Part shown: in pieces, positions 13,521 to 25,187 of the stretch
How positions within the stretch are numbered: the stretch's first letter is position 1
How the letters are laid out: each line of letters starts with the position of its first letter
Origin: Taeniopygia guttata
Taxonomy: Eukaryota > Chordata > Aves > Passeriformes > Estrildidae
Length of the DNA stretch: 64,000 nucleotides
Direction: 5' to 3'
Assembly: GCF_048771995.1 (NCBI RefSeq)
Contig: NC_133026.1
Span: 8,686,001 to 8,750,000, forward strand
The notes under the pieces: model-generated
Told to the model about the DNA's origin: nothing
Databases searched by the model: none
What the model saw: the letters and a program-made list of their open reading frames with translations, nothing else
Made by a program: the position numbers and the translations under genes

Positions 13521-16500
13521 TCAACTTAATTAATAAAGATTATTCTGTACTTCACTATCCACTGTGGACCTAAGTTCTCAGGCAGAAGTAGCTGCAGCTT
13601 AAAAGCTTTCTGTGGTTTTCAGCACAGAAAGTGGAAGAAAAAATCCCAAACCACATGCCTTTGGTGGCCAATCATGCAGAATAAACAGCAGCAATGATAA
13701 ACTCTGATTTCAAGATAAGTGCAGTCCATAGGCTGGAATGTATTCAAATAAATATTGCCATAAATAAACAAATGCTGAAGGTCAAAAACTATGTGCAGAT
13801 AACTCACAAACAGCAAAAGAGACTGAAGATGTACAATAAGGTGTTCATTACAAATAAACCACCTCCTCTATTCATTGGATACAGATCTTTAAATCTAAAG
13901 ATCTATCTAAAAATAGTTCATAAGTCTTTAAAAAAAGAGAAACAATCTGTGAAAATTAAGAGTTTAAATTTTTTTCTGCTGTTGTAGTGAATGCTACCAG
14001 GGTTCAAGGATATAATACATTGTGCAAAAACAGATTTACCTTCCCACAGCAATTTCCAGATTTTAAATCTGTGGACTAGTTTTTAAATGTGTTGACCTAG
14101 AGCATTAAGTGAGATGATGCATAATCCAGTTGATTTTAGCACTGATTTATGGCCCTACTTATGAAGTTCTACATCAATCTAGAAATTAATATTTCAGCCT
14201 AAACACCATTTCACATTCTCCACAATATAACTTGTCGCTGTTAATCTCCTGCCTTGATGTTAAACATCTCCTTGCTACCAAACTGTGAGTACAACATGGA
14301 CTTTATTTTCTGTGCTGCTGGAAAAATATGATTGAAGACTGAATTGATTGAAAATCTTGATTTATCTTGTCTACAATTTTCAGCAGTGTGCAATGATTTA
14401 TATACCAGAGAAATTTCTTTGATTAGCTCACCATAATCTAGAAAGGCCAAACATTATGAGCATTAAAATTTCAACACAAATGTTGTCTTTGCAGTAAGCA
14501 CAATAGTGACGTCTTATGCCTATCAATTCGTATATTAACTGAAATTCTGACACTTCTCAGTAGAGATTTACCTCCAGAGCTTTGAGGTTTGAGCAATCAA
14601 TATATAACCTTCTTTGATGCATTCCACACACCAAACTACATTAAAATAACATTACGGCTTGCTTCAAGCTGACAACAGCCAGGAAATGCACAGTTAAAAG
14701 GCAAAAAGTCAGCTTTTAACCGATCCTTACGTAATTTCAGATCCTGTAATCAACATGTGATTTTGTGCCACAGTAAGCAGCTACAGCCTGATTTCAGTGC
14801 CCCAGTTTTCTAGGCTGTGTTTAATTGTGTTAAACTGTCTTCAGCAACTCTTTTATAAAGCATAAAGGAACGTTATCCAGTGTCCTCTTGAACCACAGAG
14901 ACCTCCAACAGTTCTGTGTTTGCCTCCTTCCCTGACACAAAGTTCTGGGACCCCTCGTCCTCCTGCTGCTGCAGCTTCCTGAGCAGCCCAGCTCAGGAAG
15001 GAGTCTGGATACTTTTCCTTACAGCCACCAAAGAAAGACTGAGATTCAGTCATTTAAGTGTCCTAATAAATAGAGATGCAACCCTTGAAATTATCACAGT
15101 GCATTGGAGTGTCAGCATTAAAGAACATTTGATCAGACATTCAAGGAATATGCCAGTTTTAGCAAATACATTCCAGTTCTATTTGAAATATGAAGTGGTT
15201 TTCTTTGTACAAAACTCTTCCAGTGTAAGTCCCACGAATTCCACAGAATGGGCTGAAAAGCTTCATTTTATCCCAAGAGACAATTACCTGTGTAGGTTAT
15301 TCGTTCACAGTTCATCACACAGAAATCACTCAGAGCTTTGCCATTTAACTCCTTCGCATCAGGTGAACAAATAACCTGCTCTGTCATGACTTTGGGATTC
15401 TTCCTAACTTTTGAGTTTCAGATCTACAACCTGTTTAAACAGGAAAGGCAAAACTTACTGTGAGAACAGTAGAACATTACTGACAGAGGTAGCACCTCTC
15501 CCAAGCACCAAGGTGCTTTCCAGGCAGGACTCATTACTCAGCCCAAAAAAACCTCTTGGACAAGACTGAGAAAGTGTCCAGCACAACAGTTATATTTGTT
15601 TCACCTAAATAGAGGGTAAGGAAGACAAGTTAGAAAATAAGACCACAGGAGACTGTAATGTCTGACACATTTGGAGTCAATGATTTCTTCCTACTTAAAT
15701 GATTCTATGTTTCTAATTAATGAAAATGAATTCACTCAGAAAAGTTGGGTTTGTCTGTTGTGAAAACGTCTGTGATGTCAGGTGGGTTTTCAACAGGTTA
15801 TAACTGTCAGCTGGGATCTGCTAGAAGGCACCCACTGCCTACCTGAGACTACTTAAGAGTGCTGGCTAGAAATAAGATTAACTCAAGAGGCAAAATGCAA
15901 AGATGATCATATCCTCAGGCCTCAAAACCAACAAGGAAACAGTATTGTAGAAACAATAAAGAAATCAAATTTGTAAGGCCAGTATACTCCCTAAATGCTT
16001 CTACATTGCCCCCCTAATGTTAGATAAAGTATTCTTTTTTATTCTATTACTTTTATACTTCTTCTACTTAGATATCAATGAGGCCAGACAAATTCTATAT
16101 AATTTGGTGAGAATGCAGTCTATACTCTTAAAACTGCAAGCCAATCATTACAGTGCAGGTTCACACAGCAAAATTTTCACTAGTGCATTGAGTAAGTGCA
16201 TGCATGATCATAAATAATAAATTGAATTTCTACAACAACAGGAAGAGATAACTTAGATAATGGATAAGATTGGAATACAACTGTTAGATAAGCTGAAATA
16301 GTAATAGGAACTTTTTTGAAGGCTACAAATTCAGATTTATGTTCTTCTTACTATAACATGTACTTTCTACTTTCATATTCCACCTGTACTGACATTTGGG
16401 AAAGATAAATGAGATGATGGGTGCTTTTGGCCTGGGATTCTTTTGCTTGTGTAACTCAGACCTAATTGCAGGTCTGCACTGCAGTCCTGAAACTCTTTTG

Positions 16501-17367
16501 TATGGAGCATGCATAATCAGCAGACTTGGATGATTCTGCTAATACCACAGCTAACTGCCTTGAGCAAACACACTATTATAATTTTGCACCAATTTGAAAA
16601 TATCCATTTAAATGTTAAATGAAGAGGAACTAATCAATAAAAACATGCACAGAGTCTCTGGGGAAGTACACTGGAAAAGACAACAATAATCTGCCATTAA
16701 CATGCAAATAAAGACACAGCAGGAAACAATAAGAGTATTGACTACACTGCAATACTTTCAGAAGAATGTTTTACTAAAATTTGGGCCAAATTTAACTTTG
16801 ATTAAAATCATTGTAAACACAGAGCAGCTAATTTTGACATAGTGGGGAAAGGAAGAAAGTTCCAAATTCTGGAGGCATGAGATAGCTGCTGGTACTGCTG
16901 ACAGGCCAGGCTGACCTTGTGTGGCACTTGGGGTAAGGTGCCATACAAATATTTTTAATTAGATTGCCTAAAGTGCTTAGCATCTGAGACAGCATGCAAA
17001 CCAAGTATGGAGTGAAAGGAAGTAATATAATGCACAATCAAAGGCTTGAACTGACAAGACTGGCCAGCCTACCTAATTATTTTTTATGCTAACATGAACA
17101 CTGCTATGCATCTATAACCTTCTACTTAAAGTTTGTGAGCCAGCTCTCTGAAAGGTGCACATCAGAAACAGATATTTTAAAAGAGATTAAGTCACAAAGA
17201 ACAGAGAGATATAGACCAGAATTCTTTGTATCAGAGAAGAGAAAATAAAAATATGGTCACATAGGGAAATGGACTTGGCTGGCTTCAACAAAAGAAACTG
17301 AAGAAATCATAGGCAAGAATAGGCAGACTGGTACTGACAGAGGTGTGAAAAGGTTGAATGAAAAGCC

Positions 17368-17371
<4 letters not shown>
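13521..17371. other. AT-rich noncoding stretch
   Basis: I see no supported gene. The longest plus-strand open frame (14916-15374, about 152 codons) begins at GTG, has no recognisable domain and has no paired splice signals, so it is treated as chance. A small perfect inverted repeat with 9-bp arms (13883-13891 and 13896-13904) is the only structure noted. The rest is plain unique sequence. Confidence 0.55.

Positions 17372-17400
<29 letters not shown>
17372..17400 (+). repeat. T29 homopolymer
   Basis: Twenty-nine consecutive T residues. Read on the minus strand this is an A29 tail, but the adjacent sequence (17401-17540) shows no polyadenylation hexamer in the expected place, no recognisable gene and no convincing target-site duplication. 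It is annotated as a homopolymer, not as a processed pseudogene. Confidence 0.85.
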
Positions 17401-17404
<4 letters not shown>

Positions 17405-20400
17405 GAGGAAAGAATGAGCTTTTTGAAGAATAAAAAAAGCTGGAAAGATAAGCAAGGAAGGTTTTTACAGCAGCTGCAACAAAGAAACAGGATGCACAAG
17501 AAAAAAGCAAAACCCTCATAATAAGTAGAAAAGCAAACAGAAAAGCTCATTATAATCAAGATGCAGGAATAAAAGGGGTTTATTTTGAGAACTGGGTTGC
17601 TAGATGATTTTATAGCAGTTTATCCTCAAATGCACAATTTATGAACCCTCTGTGCCACTGGATAACACTTGGGTTCCCTCTTACACAACTCCTCTGCAAG
17701 TCAGCTGCTGTCATGCTATTGCCACCAAAGTGAAAACAAAAACCTCATTCAGGACATACTCACTATTAATCAATAGTCTTTTGCTCTGTGAAAATAGTAG
17801 CCTGGACCAGCCAGATACTCCTGGAGAGAAAACATTTTTAATTTAAGATTATGAGCATTTTTTCTGTACTTTGTAGGGTCAGCTCTTGCTGGCAGTGACA
17901 CAGTATTCCCACTGTAAATTGTGCTGTCATTGGAAAAGTCAAAAAAACCTGCTTTGTTCTTCTCTGTGCTATCTCAAACATTGCTGCTTGCAGATTGTCA
18001 TCTGTAGGCTGGCAAGATCTTACTCCTTTGCTCCTCTTGCTGTGCTCCTTATCTGCCTTTAGAGCCTTTGCTCTGCAGAGGAGGCGGCTACAGCTCAGTC
18101 CTTAACCACTGACTGTCCTTTCCTACAGTTCAGAACTTGCTCAGAGGAAAGTAAACTTGAAGTGGATACCTGGGAATTGTCCTGGCACTGCTGTCATGTT
18201 GGAACAGACCAATCACCCCCAGAAGAGGCTGAATGCTCATTTAGCCAAGATGCTCCACCTGAAATGAGATGAACAACATTTTGGAAAAAGGGCATGAATT
18301 CAGTCACCTGCCTGTGTTCTTCTCCCCACCTGCAAGGGCACACAAAGGTGCCAGGTTAAGCCAGCAGCAATTATTTTCCAGAACTTCTTTGCCATCCTTT
18401 AGTGGCAACTTATTTTCTTTAAGCACTGACAGTTATTCTTAGGATTATGCTCCCAAATATATTAAATAGTAATGTGAATAGTGGTGAACAAAAAACACAG
18501 ATGCTCCTAAATAATCCATCCAGGGTAATTCTTACCTGACTTTGGAACTATTTGGCTTTTCTCTCTGCAGTCAGGTAACCCTGCTGGCAGATCTGGACAT
18601 TGGTTAGTGACCTGCCTGCTGTAGATCACTAACAAAAAAACAGAGAAAATAGATTGGCCCCTGCATGGGAATACAAAGCAAGTGAAGACTCCTTATTTCT
18701 TTACACATTTCCTTATAAAAGCCAGCACAGACTCCCTTACATGCTCTTAAACAAAATCTCTCTAGCTAAACAGTATTTTAGCAGTCACCTCATTTATCTG
18801 CTTGACTAACTTTGCTGTAGATGCTCAGGCCACCTTATACACCTGATCTCAGTGAAACCTTTAAATTTAGCCTGAGGATAAAATATTGAATACTGCTCCT
18901 ATTTATACACTTCTGTGACCAAATTAAGAATTAAAAAAAAAAAAAAATCACCTGATGAATCAGAGGAGAGGAGCATCGGCCCGTGCTCTGATCTCACTCA
19001 CAGCCAACCTGCTGCCTGATTAATGAGCTGTGATATCATAGTCTGTGAGCAGGCATACAGAAGAGGCAAGGAGGAGAATAGCACCAGACACCATCAGGCT
19101 GCTTCTGTTGAAATCTAGGAGGAGAAAAAAAGTAAAAATAGAGGCTGTAGTACTAGTTTCTTTAAAGGAAAAAGGAAATTCCTCATTTATCAAGGCTCCT
19201 GTATTTGGGGAGATTTGTGGTTGGGTTTTTTTCCAATAAAGATATATAAAATTAGCCCTTTCCCTGAAGTGCAGAAGATTTTTATGAAAGTGCTTTGAAA
19301 TATTAGTGGTTACAGGAAAAAACAAAGGGTATTTTTTAACCTGAAAAAGTCATTAAAAGCTGACAGCTTTTTAAATTGCTTTGTGTCTTGCTTACAAACT
19401 GGCAAAAAGAATAGCCACCGTTTCTTGGAGAAAGATGTTTCACAGCTATTGAAAGCAAAAACTGATGTATCGGGGGAGAAGGATATTTCAAGGTCAGAGC
19501 TGGTCAGAGGAGACTCATTTCTGTCTTTTATGATGAATTTCTTAATAATTTTAAAATATGGCATCCAGTACATATTGCTACATTTTCACCTAGCCCTACT
19601 GGCCATTGGAGTTTGCAAGAGACAGGAAGACAATGCACAGATATTTTCCAGTTCAATTATTGGACTGGGATTCAGTGCTGCATTTGTCCCTGGGTCTTCC
19701 CACAGATTTCCTAGGGCTGCTCTCAACCACCTGGGAAACAAGGCTTTTGGGCACTGATGATAGCTGGAAGGAATATCTGGAAAAGGAGAGTTTGGAGGCT
19801 GAATTTGGGGAAGCAGTGCCCTGGGCATGCATCTCCCTCTGTCTCTCATGAAACTAGAAGTGAGGAATAGGCAGGGGGACATCTGTATATCCTTGGTTTC
19901 AGGCTCTGAGTAGGAATGAAGAGGAGGACTAAGGACAGGGCTGGTACAAAATTATTCCTTTCCAAAAACATACTCTCAAACATCTGACAACCCATGAATT
20001 AGGGGTTTCCTCCAGGTGTCTTGCACCACAGTCATTTTGGTGATTTCTCACCAGAAAGGGACCAAACCCTGCTAAAACAGATGAATTCAAGCTGGAGGGG
20101 ATCCCTTGTGCAGCAGAGAAGAGCAGCAGTGCTCTTACCATGTTTTACTTCCTAGGATTTTCACTTCAGTAAATGCAGCCACCTAGAATCAGAGACAACC
20201 TTAAAATCTTGCAAACTACATCCAGTTATGCTAGGGAAGAAGACACAGACTTCCATGGAAGCATGTGGAAACAAAAGCAAAAATTAAGTATGAGGTCCAT
20301 CATTGTAATTCATATTAGAAAAACAATGGACTTACACTCCATATGCACATTTAATATAAACATAATAAAGCTACATATAAGTCTAACAGACAGGTAATAT

Positions 20401-23400
20401 CTTTCCTTAAAACTAACCAGCTTCCACGGATTGATTTTTACCATAGAGATTCCAGTTTATAGCATCATTTTTCTAAGTGATTCTCTGCACTAGAGTATAA
20501 TTTAGATGATGGATCCCTCTCAATTACTGTCCATTAGAAGACAGGAAAACATTAAGTTCAAGTGAGTGTTATAAGAATTATGGGTTACCCTTTAAGTGAA
20601 GAGATTGTAAGAAAATTAATTTTTAACATGTTCATTTCTGATGTTGTGTAGCATGTTTTTGAGGAAAAAAAAAAAGCTTCCCAAGAAAATAATTGCTTTT
20701 CAAGTAAAAGCACTTTTCATTAAAGAAAAAAAAAAAAACCACAGTGCAGCATAGTAAAACTGTGTAACTCAAACAGCAAATATTGCAAAGTATTTCACAC
20801 GACTTTCCTAACTGATTTTAAAGCGACCCTGCACCATAAGGTTGAGGATAGCTGGAATATGCTGCAGATGTTCTGAGCATGCAGATGGTCAAGGGCTGTG
20901 ACAAAGCACAAGTGATGTCCAGCACAAGAAACATACTGGTGTTGCACGTGCACATTTTTGTGTAAGTCAAAGCAGAAGCTGAAGTCTCTTACCTCAAAAT
21001 ATCATAGAGATAAATAGTAAAACTTTAAACCAACCCACAAAACTTGAAAATAAACTCTTCCCTGGGCAAATTCCACGTTTTTCACATGAACATGCCATGT
21101 ATTTTTAGCAATTCGCTTTAGCTGCCTATTTATCAAAGCTGTTTACTAAGTTCAGAAAGTCAACTTGAAAAATAGAACTCTTTTCATATAACCTTGATAC
21201 TGAGACTAATTTAGAGACATAACATGACCATCCTGACTTTAGAAGGCATTTTTCTGGTCTACTATTTCAAAATAAAGCTAAACCAACTTCAGGATTGTTT
21301 CAGACCACTTTTTTTTTTTTTTCCACTGACAGTATATCCTAATACGAAACATCATGTGTCTACCCTTTGAAAATTACTGGTATAAATTCCTCAGTATTAT
21401 TAGTAAACAAAATCTTTCTCCTTCTGTAGAGACCCATGTGGAAATAAGACAAGATGAACATTTTGCATGACACAAAGAGCAATTGCTCTGCATCTGCTAC
21501 CACCACCCTCGGGCTACACTGGAGTTGTGGCCCACTTCCTTTCCCTATAGGGATCTTGTGGTTAATGTATCCATTTACTTTACAGCCCCAGTATAAATCC
21601 TATTTTATGCCAACTTACTGATCATTTCATAGCAGGTTGCTTTCTATTTATGTGTCCTGCACATTCCCATACAATAAAATATCTGCATTTAAGCCCTTTC
21701 TGACACTACATGAACTCCAAGGGATTTGTACGGTGAAATCTTTGTCCTCACTGCGTGATTGACAAAACTGCTAGGGACAGGATGACACCACAGGTCCATT
21801 TCTTTGCCCAGTGTCTCTGGAGAAGTGACCTGGCTTGCCTCTGGAGCAACCTTGTAAATTTAATATTCAGTAGTTAACATCAACAGCTTTCACAATTAAC
21901 ATAATACAAAATGTTCCTAGGAATGCAGTGGATGTCTAAACACCATTTATGTCTAAATTCCTTCACAGATGTTCATGCATACTCAGATAGTCACCAATAT
22001 TTTCTATGATTTGCATTCTTTTGGCACCTGCCATGTGAAGACCTTTACCAGGATTAGTTAAGCCTTGCCCACAGCACATCTGTGAGGATGGCAGAGCTCT
22101 CAGGGACCAGCACTGCATATAAAAGCATGTTACAAAAAAGTCCTCACTCAGGGTGGAGTATTGGTCTTTTCAAGGTCAAAATATGTTCTGATTCCAACTT
22201 AAATAGAAACAAGAATTGAGCTCATCTGCTTTCTTATATTTTTTTTCTTTTAACCTATGAAACCAAATGACCTTTCTACTCCTCCTCTCCTTTTGGCTGT
22301 ACTCCAGCTCCTACACATGCAACAGGGATTGATAACAATAAAATATGCTGGTATTGAAAATCTGCCCATTATTAATAAGGCAGATGACTCATTAGGCCTT
22401 CAATATGTTGTTAACTCAGAATAAAGCCAGCCTTTTATTACTGTGGAGGTTTTGTTTGTTTACTTCAGAGCTCTGTTGCTCTTGCCAATGGTTTAGATCC
22501 ATAAGAAAGTGAGATCATTACAAGTAATGCCTCAGTGACACCAGTTCGACCCCTGTCCGTTCCAGGCAGTGACAGCTTTTCCATTCTCCTGAACTAGAGT
22601 AGGATCAACACTACTGTAAATCACTGGAAACTTCCACACCCTCCTGTTGCTGTTTTACAACATCAGATTAGGACTTCTCCATAACTGTGAAATCCTTTAA
22701 AGTTTTAATATACGCATATGATAAATGTAAATTTCTTTCGTGTCTTCACACAAAAGGTAGCAAATGCAAAGTCTAAAATTCTGCCAGCAGTCCAGGCTGG
22801 ACACTTAGCTGTTACAAAGCCTTGTATTCCCTTCCTCCATGGATCCCAATGTTTATTTAATGTATATTTTGAGTGAATTAAAAACTGGAGCATAAAGAGG
22901 GCAGAAAGTGAGACCAGGATGGTGATGGCAAAGCCACGGGACCCAAGTATGCATCAGTAGTTGACCATGAAATGATGACATTCTGTCAAATTAGAACTGA
23001 AATAAGTTTTCAGATCTTGTGGTTGAAGCAGTTTTAGGATGTTTTGTAAGACTGACTTCTGTTTACCAAGTCCTTTTATCTACCAGTGAATTCTGTATAA
23101 TGGTATGCTCTTTGATTTTAGGATTGTCCATGACCAAAGACATCACAAAATTCTGAATCCCAGAATATATTTTCACTCTTCAGCAGAAAGAAGATGCAAA
23201 CATACAAAGATTTCCATTTAATAGCCTAAAGCTGAGCAGAGCAGGTACTTCTCTAGGACATAGGAATTGTGCCTTCCTGAAGATAAAACTGGTGAGCAAA
23301 AGGCAGTCTGTCTGTGCTTTATGATAAAGCTGATACTGCTTGTCATAGAAAAGCTTTGTCATTACATTAAAAATGAGTGAGAGGAAACTTCCCAGCTGAA

Positions 23401-25138
23401 ATGAAGCAGCTGAATATCTGGCAAAACTCAAGCATCATCAAATGTGCCTCTAAAACTTCTCTTTCTTATATATCAGAAACCTAAGAATTTCTTCCTTTTA
23501 CCAAATTGCAGGAAACATCTCATCTCATTAATGCCACTCTTTCTTAGAATCTTTTAAATATGTAATTTTCATTAAAATTCTAATTCTTGATAAACTGAAA
23601 GCAAGATCTGGTGACAAAGAGGTTATAATTAATCTAGCAAGAGCAGTCAAAGAAATCCATGTAATTGAAAGCGAATGTATGAATGAGGAGACTAATGCTA
23701 CAGAACTTCCAAAGCCTTTTCTGTGGAATTAATACTACAGAGACCCATAAAAGATTAATCAAGATAAGCAATCGATAACTTCTCAAGTGCTAATAAGCAC
23801 TGCCATGTTCCATGATATGTTGAGCAGTTTATCATGTTTAACCATATGAAGATTTATAGAAAATCCATTGTTAAAACCAAAGGATGAGGTAATGCACCAC
23901 TTAGTAAATGAAGTGCAATTAAAATTTATGCTTGATATTACACATTCAAAAGATCTGTAAAAATCATTTTGATTTCCTCTTTTTAAAGGAACAAAATTAA
24001 GGTACTAGTTGTACCTTTCAGTCAGTAGTCCTGGGAGAACAGTGAAGACAGCAATGGCATTCTTCAAGTTAATATCTGCTTTCAAGTGAAAGGTGATGAA
24101 ATAGCCTTAAAAATTGTTAAGCTCGCTTCTCACTTCATTTTACTCAGGCATCAAACTTTGCTTGAAAATTTTGAAAGTTAAATAGAATACCTATTAGGAA
24201 CACAAAGGTCTCTGCTATCCATCAATCTGATAGATTTGCAGGTCAGATGAGTGAATTACTTAATGGCTAATTAATAGTCCATAAACTACAGGTCTTGACC
24301 TTGGGGTCACCATGACAGAACTCCACACTATACCATATTATTAATTAAAACCATCAAATTATGCATTTAGTAATCAATTATTTAACATTATTAAGATCTC
24401 TCAAATGTATTGACATGATTTGTTATTTATTTACATGTCATTGGGCAGCAATATATTCTGACAAGCACACCACAAGCATTCCTAGTGAGCTTTGAACAGA
24501 GTTATTAGAACAGGATGTATAATTTTCCTTTATAGGTACCTATTGTTTGTCTCCTTTTGGTTGGGGCAATACTTTGTAAGTGAGTATCTCCTCCAAAACT
24601 TTGCAAAAAATATAATATAGAAATCTTTATTACGTCATAAACATGTCATAGGAAAAAAAGTTAAGATACTGCCTGCTTCTTTCATAAATTGCTGACTCTT
24701 AAAATCTCATATTAAAACCAGTGACACTATGTACATCACTTTGCCTTTGCAGTGTCCTGGACCACATAATTAAGCTTATACCCAGGTGATCAACTATGCA
24801 CATCCAGATAGATACGCACAGATCTAACAATTGCTATGTTCCAGTTACAGTCATTCCTAAAGCACAGATGATCCCTGTTTTCCTGTGGCACACAGATAAT
24901 GACAGAGGAGAGAAAATAAACAAACTAACCACTATCCCAAGAAGTGCAAAATGGCAATCAAGTTTCAGCAAGAAAGAATCAGATTTTCAAAACTGTCACC
25001 TTGTAGGACAGAGGACAGTCACTTCACTAGTACCAGCTGGAAACAGAATGAAAGGATGAGCTGAGGTGCTCCATGAACACATAAAAAACCTAGGATGAGG
25101 AGGAATTGTATCCAAAGCCCTGGAAACTCATGAGACTG
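17401..25138. other. AT-rich noncoding stretch
   Basis: No gene is supported. Short homopolymers occur at 18933-18947 (A15), about 20664 and 20726 (A runs) and 21309-21322 (T14). Around 23.5-24.4 kb the sequence is rich in TAAT, GATTAA and similar motifs and resembles conserved noncoding DNA, but conservation cannot be judged from one genome. At 24296-24310 a TGACCTTG followed by GGGGTCACC resembles paired nuclear-receptor half-sites. Confidence 0.55.
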
Positions 25139-25187
25139 CTTAGTGATTAGTGCTCATCCTGCACCTTAGTGATTAGTGCTCATCCTG
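25139..25187 (+). repeat. 26-bp tandem duplication (two copies)
   Basis: A 23-bp segment beginning CTTAGTGATTAGTG occurs identically at 25139-25161 and 25165-25187, separated by three bases, giving a 26-bp unit. The identity of the two copies suggests a recent local duplication by slippage. Confidence 0.9.

Noticed and set aside
14916..15374. 152-codon plus-strand open frame
   Set aside because: It begins at GTG rather than ATG, has no domain and no supporting splice signals. A chance frame of this length is plausible in 64 kb.
17401..17540. Processed pseudogene next to the T29 tract
   Set aside because: No polyadenylation hexamer in the expected position, no recognisable transcript and no convincing target-site duplication.
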